Source: Nephromyces sp. MM_2019
Lineage: Eukaryota > Apicomplexa > Aconoidasida > Nephromycida
DNA: 64,000 bases
Direction: 5' to 3'
NCBI GenBank assembly: GCA_015657535.1
Contig: JADHZB010001957.1
Location: 1-64,000, forward strand
Position numbers and translations under genes: made by a program. Of this stretch, positions 24,652 to 37,200 are shown piece by piece (the stretch's first letter is position 1; every line of letters starts with the position of its first letter). The notes beneath the pieces were generated by a model that saw nothing but the letters and a program-made list of their open reading frames with translations, did not search any database and had not been told where the DNA came from.

Positions 24652-25940
24652 GCTCGTAAGCAAGATCCGCGTTCCCTGTTGGTGCAGCAAGGTTACTACA
24701 TAGATTCTGTTGTTTAAATTCATGCATAATATAAGATATGTTTTTCCCATCTCAACAGTGATATCCTTCTTTCACTAGTTCATTGATTTTAGCATGCTTT
24801 TAGTGGGTTTCTACAAAGCGGTACTCATTCGCTTTGGAAGAACCGTAACAAATTTTAGACCAAACGGAAGCATTCATTTTTTCAATGCATTTCTACATAC
24901 AGGATTCAGGAAGTCTTTTATATGCAGCGCAAGTTCATGCCTGTGCGCTGTTAACCCTTGAAGCTTTCTGGCACCAATAAATATGTTCTCCCATTGAAGA
25001 AGGAAACTAGGGTTATATTTTGAGTTCTTGGTCATACATGGGTAGATAGCAATGCAACATTATGGAGTGTCAATGTGCTTTTTAGGGTGAAGGAAACAGC
25101 GCTATTACGGTTGTGCTAAGGCAATGTAGAGAATCAAGCTGGAATTGGTTGCCGTTACAACCCACGACAATAATTTCTTTTAGAGTGAAATTAGCACACT
25201 ATACAGTAATAAGCTATCTCGAATCGTATTGAATCCGCCTCCCTCATATAGTAGCATACCGTAATGTACAATCTATGTAGTTGTTCCAATATTCCGCCTT
25301 ATGGTATGTTATGAGTGATAGATCATGAGAAGAGCACTGGGATGCATTGCGCTTCATTGAAGTTAGTAACGTTAGGAATTCTTTGAGTTACCAAGGAAGG
25401 AGTAAGTTAGTTTCCAGTAGTTAGCGCTTCGAAGATGGATACAAAAAGCGCATGATAAGGAGAATTGAAGGATAGCAACATCTAGTACTTTTCATCACCA
25501 CATCATTGACTATCGGCTTAGGCTAGCTACGAACTCCACCTTCTATCACTAACTCAGGTTTGTCAATAGTATAACTTACAACCTGGAGAGGCATTTCTTG
25601 CCTCACAACAATGTAGTTAAAGTTTTACAGAGAAAGGCCACAGGTAATTTATTCAGGTATCAGGGTGAAGCACAGTCTTCATGAAAAATGTTGTAGGTAA
25701 TGTCAAAAGCAAAAAGCTGTGAAATGGGTGCAGCAGTGAGAAGTGTAAGAAGTTTCCGCAACTTTTCCTGCACAGCTGAAGGTATCCAATACTGCAGGCA
25801 AAGCTTAAATTAAAGAAAATAGATGAACAAAGTGTTCTTCCCCGGTCATGCAATAATTCAAAGTACTTAACGAGGTAGGGAAGCAAGCTTGGTATCAATT
25901 CATAGAGCACTGTAAGTAAGTGTGTACTACCAAGGTAAAA
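24652..25940. other. intergenic region upstream of the kinase gene
   Basis: No exon with matching splice sites found on either strand. A 111-codon minus-strand ORF (25988-25653) overlaps the kinase start in antisense and shows no motif. Presumably promoter and 5'UTR of the kinase gene. Confidence 0.45.
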
Positions 25941-28900
25941 ATGGCTCAAAGTGCGGCCGTTGTGGAGGATATTCCTGAGGCAAAGCATGACCTTGAGTTA
26001 GCAGAGGGAAAGACTAGGCACGTATGTATAAGGCTAGATAGTAATCTGGAACCTTGTCTATTTTGTGCCACAAACAAAGGTGCAGGCTCCGAGATAAAAA
26101 TACCTTTAAAAGACTCCACTCTTTTGAGGACAGTAACTGAAGACGGGTAGGCAGTGTAGCTAATTCGAAGTTAACTTCAAATTTGAATTTACATCATTGA
26201 ATTTTCGCTTATATGATGGCTTGATGCAATAAAAAGCTTCGCGTAATAACTTCTAACGGAAACAAAATTTAGTGACTATAGTAATATAGAAAGAGGTCCA
26301 GGGTAACTTAAAGTTATTATTACGAGCATTTAAGGTAATATTCTGATTATACCTACAGAATTCACACTTTTTCGGTAGTATTGCTGAAGTTACAAGTGGC
26401 CAGCTGCAAGTTGTGAGCACTAATAATTACAATCAATTGAAACTAATACTTTATTATAAACTCTTTTCATGGAGGAAGTCTACTTATGCTGTTTCTTGTA
26501 TTAAAAATATCATGTACTTTACGTTGCTATAGCACGTTATAGCATGAGTGTTTTGTAAGCCTCAACGCGTATAGAATATCAAGCCTTTGGAAGCACTAGT
26601 AGGGTGCATTCAATGACTATTACAGTTTCCTCAGCAATAACCCTACCATATGCTACCTGTTGTGTAGGCCACAAAAAAATTTGTGTAAAAATTACCTTAG
26701 GTGATATTTTGTTTTTCTTAATGCCATCTTATTACACCTTGACTCAAGAGGTTAGCGAGGAAAATTTGTGAGCGGAGTGTCGAAAAATATGCCAATCTCT
26801 ACACACGCCTCAGTCGATTCATGTTTTCACACGCTTGCTTCTGAAGTTATGCAAAGATACAAACTTATTTATGGTGCCAAAATTTGTGCAAAGCTTAGTT
26901 TAGTAGCCCTTTATAGTATAAAATCCTTTTATTCTTTTTCCCAAAAGTCAGCATTCAAATAAATTGATTACGACCTGATTATAGCTGTAGTGACAGAAAA
27001 TGTTAGATGGACTAAATAGCTTGAAAGAGCAATCAATTCTTTTTCCAGCCTTGCCAGACTTTGCAATCTTAATAAATTTCGGATGCAATAAAATACCATA
27101 TTTTTTCATCGGTACATTTTAGCAGATTAGGTCTACTAAATACAAACTTGGAATTTTTTACCCTAACATTTGGGCCTTTTTATAAATTGATTAGCTTAGT
27201 GAGGCTACCTACTTAGAGAGCATTCAAAATTGAACTCGCAAATTTGTCTTGTTGCATAAACTTAAAATCTTAACATGTAACTTCCTACATCGCAACATAA
27301 TCACTCTTGGCAAAAGGGGAGGCATCAAACTAAACGAGCAGTTAACCTCTGGTTGCATTAAGAAAGTTCTGCTATTGTCCTCACACACTTTATTAAGAAT
27401 TTAAGTAAACCTGTTTTACCTAGCATTAAGGAGCCTTTTTAAAAATAAATAATCTTAACAGAAGCATTTGAAAAAACTGTCCATAACTGCATTTTTCGTA
27501 TTCCTGATCTACATCTTGGACCATCATAGATATGCATGCTACACACATCGCATCGAATCCTACCAGCCTCTCGAGTAATTTTTTGGTTGTATTTTATAAT
27601 AATTTCTTTAGAATATTATCATGATGCTATTACTGTTCATTATCTCATGCTAATACACCTCACGATTACACTTGCAGGCCTGTGCTTTCACTACAATCTC
27701 AAATAGGCCGTTTTCATTTTTCGTATAAAAGTGAAGAGGCTGTCAAGTTCTGGATCAGTTACCTAGAAGTTTCAGGATGCAAGCAACTTCATTTTTCAGA
27801 CATCTACCAAAACCTCCAGTTCATAGGTAGGTATTCGCATCAACGAAAAAGAAAAATTGGTACCTGCGATACCTTTTGGCGTGCAGTTATATAGGCCACG
27901 TATTCCGCATAGTATGCTTATTTTACTCTTAGCTTAAATATTTGGGGTTATACTTCAGAAATATTTGGTAATAATAAGAGCATGATTTAAAAATAATTGC
28001 TCTTGTGGATTGGAATCGTGGAACCCATTGAGTATATTTTTTGCTGAAAGCTGGGCTACTTTCAATTTAATTTCAACAATGCGGCAAATCGAACAGAAAA
28101 AATTGTTACTTTAGGAGGTAAATTAAACGATTGCTATCATGTCTCAGCTGCAACGCAAATTACATTGTTTTATCGATTTTGTCACCTTTTGAAAGGATAT
28201 GTTTGCAATTATTTTAGCCATCCCTATACGCTTTCCAATTAACCTCCAAAGTCTAGACTTTCCGTTCGTATTGTTTTTTGTGATAATGATGTGATATTTG
28301 CAAAATATTTTTAGTAGCATAGCTCATAATTTGATCCTTGTATTACGGGCTTTATACAGGTGAAGGAAGCTTCTCGAGTGTATTCGCCACCAAGAACAGA
28401 ATTACTGGGGAATTTTTTGTTGTGAAAGCAGTTGACAAAACAAAGATGAAGGTTTGCAACGTTTACACCGAGATATCTATACTTAGCAGAATATCCCACC
28501 CATACATAGTGAGGCTCTACGAAACTTTCGAAGAAGGTAAATTGCACGTATATGCTGCTAAGAAGCACTAGGTATATCAACTATAGTACCTTCACGCTGT
28601 TGACTCCACTTGCACATGCCTGGAAATGCCATATTTTGCGATTTTACCTGCTATAAATTTTCCTGGTATCACACTTTTCCGCTTTTCGTTGCCATGCTTT
28701 TGTAATTTAGGCAATCATGTTTGCTTGATTATGGAGCACTTGACTGGGGGAGATCTTTTCTCATGGTTAAGCAACCACGGATACTACACCGAGTCAGAAG
28801 CAAGAGATGCTATCCATAGAGTACTCTTGGCTCTTCAATTTCTACATTCAAAAGGAATAGCACATAGAGATATCAAGGTAAACTTATTGCTTATATGAAT

Positions 28901-31124
28901 TCAACATTAAGACTAATCGTCTTCTCGGCTTTAGTGTTATATTAATCTGCGTTATTTAATCAACAAAGAAATATGTAACAAACCATTTAGGAATAGAATT
29001 TTTTTTTAAATATAAATATCGGCAACGTGCTGAGAAACTGGTCAGACTAAACATTGAGGAAGCTATATCTTTTCTTATAGACGGAAAACTTAATCTTGGA
29101 AAATCAAGCGACACCTTCTAGACTAAAGCTCATAGACTTTGGACTCGCTTCCATTACCAATAGCCAAGAGATGCAGATGCGCTGTGGCTCACCTGGTTAC
29201 GTCGGTACGTTCATTTAAAAGCGCAAAGACGGGAATTTTGAGGATTAATTCATGCATGACCTGCTAGAGGGGTCCCTATCGAATTTTTATTGTATTTTAG
29301 TCAATGATAAATCGCGAAAATCTACCACTTTTCAAAGTTTTGGATGATTAACTGGGGAATAAGGAGAATATCATAGCTTGCTTGATAGCTAGTTTCTTAG
29401 TGGATTGACGCTAAGAAAATATGAGAGCGACCACGAAAGCGCGAAAATGGCACACAAATTTTTCCGAGTTGTGCACAAACGTATCCTCAGCTCCCGAGAT
29501 ACTTCAAAATCAACCCTATGGGACAAAAGTGGATATTTTCAGTGCCGGGGTAATTTTGTACACAATGATTGCGGGAAAGCCCCCATTTGTAGGTCAAAAC
29601 GTCCAGGAGGTCCTTAAAAGGAACCTTCGGTAAGTAGTTTCAATACTGAAGTACAGGAGGACACCCCGCATAGCTAGCTTTAAAGCGCATTTAAGAAAGG
29701 AAATACAGGACAGTAAATACAAAAAATCATAAAAGCCGCATTATTCGCTCTCTAAAAAGTTTTTTCACTTGTTCGTATACATGACTAGCCATAAACTCTT
29801 CAGATATCCTCAGCTTGTGGACTATTTATTAATGGATAGTCGCGTAAGCTCATTGATAGTAAGCATTCAAGACGAAATAGCACTTGCTCGCTGATTTATA
29901 TGTCCATATTTTTCACGCTCTGTAATATTTCTTGCCGTGCTCCCTTTACTTCAGCGGGAAGATCGTATATCCTGATAGCCGATGGAAACATACTTCCACT
30001 TTTCTCAAGGATCTGATTAGTTGGATGTGCTGCAGGTAACTCTGCCGGTGCGATAAGCAAGTAGTTCGTGCGTATATCTGGTATGATGACCCCTTAAAAG
30101 AGCAAGTGCCGCTCTCTATAACAGAAGCAGCAGGAAATGTAAAGGGGGTTGTTAACAATAACCACTGACTAATTAAAGCTATTCTCTTAGGGAAACAATG
30201 AAGCGTGTAGCATGCCATGTGACGTGATTGAAGTTGCTAGATTGCGACATAATTTCATGCGATTATGTTGGGTGGCAAATTTTTGTTGTTCAATCGTAAA
30301 ATTTCATTCCATGTACTCTGCATCAACTTTCAGCTAATTGTTTTCCGCTTCCTTGCATAGCTAAATTTGTTTTTTAACTTGCGAGTTAATCGCTTTTTTT
30401 TCCTTTTTGGATTAATGGCCCCTACATGTTTCCCGCTCTTTAACTCTTTTCTCAGGGATCCTGCGATGCGATGTACGGCAATGCAGGCACTCCTTCATCC
30501 CTTCTTTGTAGAGATTTCTCATTTCAACTTATTACCTAAGAGTTTCAGCACAGAAGAAAGAGCTTCTCAATATTTGGGTAGTTCTTCAAAAAGGGCAATT
30601 GCAACCGCTACCGCAGCTTCAACTCCTAGAAATGGCCGAAATTTATTGCTAATGGCCCGTAAGAAGACGCACAAACGGTTGCCCTTCTCATCACCATGCA
30701 TTGGAAACAGTTCAGCAGTCTCCTCAAGTGGAAATAGCCCGCAATCAGATGTAAAACAAGCTTTTCCCTCTAAGGTAAAAAACTGTCATATTCAAGGTAG
30801 TTCCGATAACAACCTGGATCTCTGTTATGCCTGCTATCTTATAAGGGCATGTAAAATTCAAAAAATTATAATAATGCTTGTTTGCAGAGAAGCCCGTGCA
30901 AGATAAAGAAGGCACTGGACTATCGGCTGGCTGCTTCATATGAAGCACATTGCAACTTTCAGATAATGGAGGTGCAGCATAGACTGCCCAGCAAACGAGC
31001 TTACCGAAGGGTAGTGAAATGCAAAAAAAAACGCTTGCTTTCACATTCTATTACTTCCTTGAGCGTGGAAGTAGGCATGGAAAGGCAAAATAGAGTTGAT
31101 CCATTAAAAATGAGGGAAGAATAA
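25941..31124 (+). CDS. Ser/Thr protein kinase with N-terminal PH-like domain
   Basis: Nine fully phase-consistent exons: 25941-26146, 27678-27826, 28360-28536, 28711-28877, 29081-29204, 29491-29629, 29955-30035, 30456-30774, 30888-31124; 533 codons with TAA. About the first 105 residues look like a PH domain, ending in an amphipathic helix with the typical Trp (SEEAVKFWISYLEV). The kinase domain follows: GEGSFSSVF glycine loop, VVKAVDK with the catalytic Lys, HRDIKTENLIL, IDFGLA, GSPGYVAPEIL, GTKVDIFSAGVILYTMIAG, and RDPAMRCTAMQALLHPFFV in lobe C. Every catalytic residue is present, so it should be active. The pattern is CAMK-like, but there are no EF-hands after the kinase domain, unlike CDPKs. 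The last ~170 residues are Ser-rich, then basic. The PH-like part probably directs it to membrane phosphoinositides or protein partners (inference). Confidence 0.85.
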
Positions 31125-34100
31125 GGGCACCAAGAAAAAAGGCAGAAATTCGGCAGAGGAAACAGGATATCGTACAAGTACTTTATTAGAATAATCTAAC
31201 ATAGGTACCTTACGCTGAGGAAGCAGAAAAGTGGTTAAGGTACATGTATTTATCAATTGAGCTTCATAGTATTATGTGTATGTACTCAGGTATTGTATTA
31301 TTGTGAGATATAAGCAAAACTACGTAGTACTACCAAATCTGTGAATATAGTGGAGAATAGGTAGGCTTCTAGAGCAGCAGAAAGCTCAAACTCTAAATCC
31401 AGGGGGAAAAAAATAGTGAAAAAAGGAGTGAGAAAGTGCTTGATATTAAAATATTGACATAGCAGGTTAAAAATTAATCCCTGCAACTGGCTGTTATCTT
31501 GTATAAATAAATTTCCTTTCAATCAACATGCAAACTTAAGCCCTGAGCCTTGTTTACCAAACAAAATTCCTCTGGCTTAATTCTCTATCGGAAGCTATTG
31601 GAAGCAGTTTTAATTGCAAAGAACTCACAGTATGATGAGCATTGCAATGGCTATCATGCCCTTACAGATAAAGCATGTGCCGACTAAAGCTGCTACCTCA
31701 GAGGAAATTATTTTCTTCTATTTTCAATCATTGGTTCAAACACACTGGAGATTGAGTACTTTGGAGCCATCTATGTGTAAAAGCTTCCAGAGATTATTTA
31801 AGAAATAACCATAGTTCTGATGTAACTGCATCAGGAGTTATTATGCCGTGATAAAAATTGATTCATGCAGCGAAATATATCTTGTGTCTTTTTCCATCGT
31901 ACTACGGGCACGCACATGTTGCCATGTATAGGATGTTTCTATACAGCGAGAATATTCAGCTCTGAACGCATTTCGCTACATCACAAGGAAAAAACTCGAT
32001 GAACCCTACAAGACTGCACATGAGGTGTAGCTGGAGGCGCATAAGAGGTGTGCGTAGAGTCACCAGTATATCGGCACGGCATGGCGTCATAGAAGCTTAC
32101 GCTATTTAATTAACGTACCAGGGAAAGGGCTCAGCTTATTGAAAAAATGAAGTAGTTGAAAAAATTTCGAATGAAATTTAGAGAAATTAAGAATGTTGCT
32201 TAAAAATTAAGAACAAGTTTAATATGTTATCGCAGGCATTAAAAGAAGAAAGTAATGCTGCTAGACCAAAGCAAATGACAAACCTAACCGTAGAGATACG
32301 TGAACACAGTGTTTTTAAAGTGCGGAATATTTGCCCTAATTTTGTCAGCATCAAAGACTCATGTTTGCTAACCAATCTTAAGTAAGCATGAGATATGAAA
32401 GTTTCCTTTGAGTTCAACACTTTCTAGGACTTTAGTCACGCGAATGTCTGCCTTTGTGTCACTTTCTATGTTTCTTTGGCAATGCACTTTCCGGTGAAGC
32501 AGGTAAATATTAAAGATGTCATGTCCCCAGTAAAGCATTGAAGGTGCTCTCAGTTGGTAAGGCATACCTGCTGGATTCAAAGAAAGCTGCTTTTTATGTC
32601 CATTTTAGGATCTAGCCTTCAAATTTCACGAATAGCATAATAAGATCTAGTAGCCGCAAAACTCGCTCAAAGAGTAGAGAAGAGCTTTATCAAAAAACAG
32701 CGCTTGTCTTCGAATATTTTGCCTAATAAATATTTTGTTTGTAATACAATATTAACGAGCAAGCCACCGCGCAAGAACCTAAGGAGTAAGTGTCTAATGT
32801 AAAATGTAGGGTTAGTAGGCATTTAATGTGTATAAATTTTATTTGTTTTGAAAGTAGTACGCAAAGCAGCGACTGTGGTATACCAAGTAGCACTTTCAAG
32901 TGATATGAAATCTATTTCCAAAAGGATAGATATCTTCATCACGTCAGGCTAGAAAAATAAGTCTCTTGAATATCCTTACTTTTACGCTGGAACGTAAGGT
33001 CCATTTATCGCAATGCAGAATTAAAGTCTAAGTATACGAAGCAGAAAATAAAATACGGTGTTATCTCATTATATAAAGCTTCATACTTATATCATGTGCT
33101 CATCTCGAAAGCAGTTTTTTACCTTTGTTATGCTGCTATAAAGTCTTGAGTACAGCAAGTGAAACTTGCTATCGGTTTCAGCCAATTAAGGTGCATTCTC
33201 CATCTCCGCTGTACCTCTCACTCCCATATGGTTTACAGCTTTTTTTCTCGTGTTCAAAGTATTACGAAGTTACCAATGATTCTGATTTAAACGCAAAACA
33301 TCCCTATATGCAGTTTTAGATTAGAGACGTGTGTCCTTGACGTACTGCTCATAGGCTATTGTTATGTATAGCCACAACAAGCTAGTGGGCTGGAGCATTT
33401 CTCCCGCTCACACGTATAGCGCTTAAACAGTTAAGGTGAGTGTTGGAAGTTTAACTTTCGTTTCTTACTGTTTGTGATGAGATTGATTTTCCTTCCATAT
33501 ATATTTGGGAGTAGCTGGATTGTATACATTTTTTTTGAGTTGCCATATTTGCTGAGAGTGGCGAAATGCCCATTGTAGCTCCCAGGCATAAATACCTCTT
33601 GTAAAAATGCCAGAAGCTTCACAGCACATAAGTTGTGCCAAATTCATATGTATGAAACAGCAGTTTAACCGCTTTAGGAGGCAGGTGAGAGCTAACAATT
33701 TCAAGCTTCTCTTTCTTGTACTCAAAAAAAAATATAGAACGCCACACTCCCGCGGGACAGTGTTTCACATAGTGTGATACACGAGAAAAAGTCCGGATAT
33801 AGAATAGCCTTATTGTGTGCGTGCTGGGCACCCGCTGCAGTCTGCCCTTTCTATGCTGCCAACCTCACTACGGTGGCAGCCGGTAACGCGCGCACATGCC
33901 CAGCTATTATCACTACGAACGGATTCCATAATACGCCGTAGAGTAGGAATAGTGTGACGTGCTTATACACCGCGGTTCATTCGAAGCTATGCCGTTGCGA
34001 CTACAACCATCTAAGAAAAATATGATATCCCCTTCCACATCATAACTCCAGCGGGAAGCGCATCTTCATATATGCTTCAAGTAATGTACGGCGCATAACC

Positions 34101-34253
34101 TCTCCTCTTCATCGTGACCATGCTTACCCTTTGATTCACTGCGTCCCTTTCACCTGTATATGAGTATCTGCTTTTACGAGCGCTCTGAATGTTATTAAAG
34201 TGGCAAAACACCCACTTCCCCAGATTTATCGTGAACACAACCACGCTTTAAGG
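31125..34253. other. intergenic region, no gene assigned
   Basis: Between the kinase stop and the RAP-gene start. Short ORFs occur on both strands. Around 33430-33840 the minus strand is open in all three frames with coding-like composition, but I could not choose one, so no CDS is called. The last few hundred bases should hold the RAP-gene promoter. Confidence 0.45.
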
Positions 34254-37200
34254 ATGGCAATAGGTTCTTACTATGTTGGGATTCCCGTTAGACTGCAACG
34301 CGCATCCTTTCTTGCTCATCGGGATATTGCAGCATGTTCTCTTCGTTACAAAAGAGCTCTAACTTCCGTGGCTGGGTTTTTTGGGGAAAATTCAGATGCC
34401 CCCGCTTATGCAAACTCTCCTGCCTCTAAGCCGATGTCGAAGCTAGATACGCACAGGCGCGGTTCCTATGATTTTAACCTACGCGACGTGCACAGGGAGA
34501 AGCCTTCCATTAGCCATGGAGGTTTTCTTTCTTCACCTCAACAACGAGCGTCACTACCCTATTTATTGAAAGCTGGTACTTGCTGCGCCAATGCATTGAT
34601 GACCCCTTATTGCCTAGGTGCCACATTCTCTTCGTCGAAAAGTCATAATTTGCTCGCGAAGCGCTTCTACGGTGAATCTGTGGATATATCTAGATCTATA
34701 TTGTCACTCCGAGACGGAAACTCTGCATTAGAATTCTTTGATAGCCTACATGTGTGCGATACTGCCAATCTTCAACGACTCCTCAGGGCTGTGGTTGTTC
34801 TTCCCGCTAGTTCAAGCGATACTCCTCACGTGGTTGAAGATGGGAAACCCGGAGGAAGAGACACTGCAGACGCTTCTCCAGTAAGAAACATTTCCAGAGC
34901 TACTCTCTTTGAAGATCCTCGCTTTTTGCGCTTAATTGAAGCCATATCAGAGAGGATAGCCTCTATGGAAAGCCGATGGATCGCGCAGATTGGTATGACG
35001 TTGGCACTGGTAAGAAAAAGGCTGCCATGCTTGAATGCCCTCGCAGAAAAGATTGGAGAAGTCGTGCTTACTAGGGAAAACGCCTTAGCACCCCGCCAAA
35101 TTTCTATGCTTACCTTCTCCCTAAGCTCTCTGGGAATCCACAGTCCCGAACTCGTAGAATTCTTGAGGTTGGAGGCTGTGAAGACACTACATGACTTTGC
35201 CCCCCAAGATCTTCATACTCTGTTGGAGGGTATGCGAAATTGGGGTATGAACAATCGGGAGCTGACTGATCTTGTATTGGAGAAGATGACCGACGAGATT
35301 GATCGCTTTACTGCGAGTGATATTGGCTTCAGCTTGAGGACATTGAGTGCTTTAGGGTAGAATGTAGGGAACTTTTGACATGAACTGCTTATTCTGGAGA
35401 TTGGGGAAAAAAGGGGATTTTTTCAATTTGTGGTGAAGACTTGGATTTACTTGATTTTATGTAGTTTTTGATGCAATTTATTATAAAATTATAGGGATAA
35501 GAAGAGCATCACTTTTGAGTTTGTACTTGCTGATGAAGACTTTTTTTTATCAAAATTTTGCACTGGAGACATCTTCTTGTGCTATTCGTTTATAGTCTTC
35601 AAGGTTGAGCATGTATCTGTGTGTGAGCGTGCGTTTACCTTATTGAGATACAATTTTTCTTCTTTATGATTAGAGTCTTTGCTTGTCGACTTTTAGTGTG
35701 CATTTCTTTCGGGCAGTAGCGTATAGCTGCCCGTATCGTTTTTTTTATTTCATATATTCCTTTCCTGAAAGCTTTTTTAAAAACCCTCAATAACCACTTG
35801 CTAATCGGCTTACGGAATGTGAATTCTTCAGCTATATTTCGGTATTTTAATGTGAGAGAACTTGAATTTTATATAAAGAACTCCCGCCAACTAGTCTGTA
35901 ACTTGAAAATTTTTTCAGATTAGCTCGAGGCTTTCTTTTGAGGCGAATGGCTTCTCTCGCGTTTGAGAACCTGCAGCAATTCAATGCTCGCCAAATAGTT
36001 ATGGTCTTCCATTCTTTGGCGAAGCTACGTTTCCTCAGCCAAAGGCATTGTAGCGAACTCTTGAGCTCACTCTCTCATTCGCTGGATATGCTGAATGAGA
36101 ACTATTCTTCACAGGCATGTCATTCAGAATGTGTGCATATTATTTGAAGTGTAAAATTTTTGGTGGAATTATATGGAATACTTTGGAGTTTGAGTTTGCT
36201 CCTTATTCTAGTTCAAAATCTTCTGTGAGGAGTGTAGGTACACGACTCCTAAAGTTACGGCTAGTCCGTAAAAAAAAACAGAAAAGGTTCCTAAACAAGT
36301 TAATATATGCAGAAACAGTGTGTTCGACTTTTTCTTATTCTAAAGTTGTTATTCTGCTTTGGATGTATGTGCAGTTACTCTTAGTAGCTGCTCTCTCTGC
36401 TGCGTTCAAGGCGATTGGGTGTGTGTGTATTGGTGGATGTTGCAAGCTATGCAAGCTTCTCCTAGTGCATTTTAAGTGTATCCTGCTCTTTAAAAAGCCT
36501 GGTTTTTTGTGTTTTACAAAGCATTTCACCTTCGTTTATAGAAAGCGCGTTATCTTCGGCATTTTAACCTTTTTTTTTCGGTTTTCAAACAGCTGATGAT
36601 GGCAATGTGCCTGTCAAATTTTACTGAAGGAGATGAGATAGTTAGGCAGCTACTGGAAAAGTTCAGTGCGAACGAAACTCAGAGGTTCAATGCAGTTATA
36701 CTAAGTAATGTAGCCTATGCAATATGCTACTTTCAATTATTCGGTAAGTTTAATTTTTTAAAGTGAATGAGTAGCAATGGTTTACTCACTGGTGTGCTAA
36801 TTTCGTATTATAAGCTAAATTAGCAGCTAAAAAGTGATTTAAATGAGTGTGAAGGTTTTAAAAGTTTTTTTCAGCTTAAAAAAGGCAGATAATGCCTAGG
36901 GGAAAAAGGTTTCTCGTAAAGCATAATAAGCTGATTTTATTGGAGCTAATAGAGACGTGTATTTTCGCTTTATAAGCTGCTTTTTCTAGCTTTAAAATTT
37001 TGCATTTTACGTTGAAGAACATGCTGCTGAGTCACACCGATTTAGAGGGTGTCAAACCTGTCTGTTATGTGTGGCTTCGCAAAATACCGGCTTCGGGTTC
37101 TGTTTGTGTGAGCTTCTTCCATCAAAGTTTTTTGAATATCAAAACGATGAAATCGAAAAGTTTAGATCTTCAAGTATATATGTGTGTTTTTTTTGTGCCT

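Noticed and set aside
25653..25988. 111-codon minus-strand ORF
   Set aside because: It is antisense to the kinase start and upstream region, with no motif and no splice context.
33430..33840. Minus-strand gene divergent from the RAP gene
   Set aside because: All three frames are open with no way to choose, so no CDS is called.
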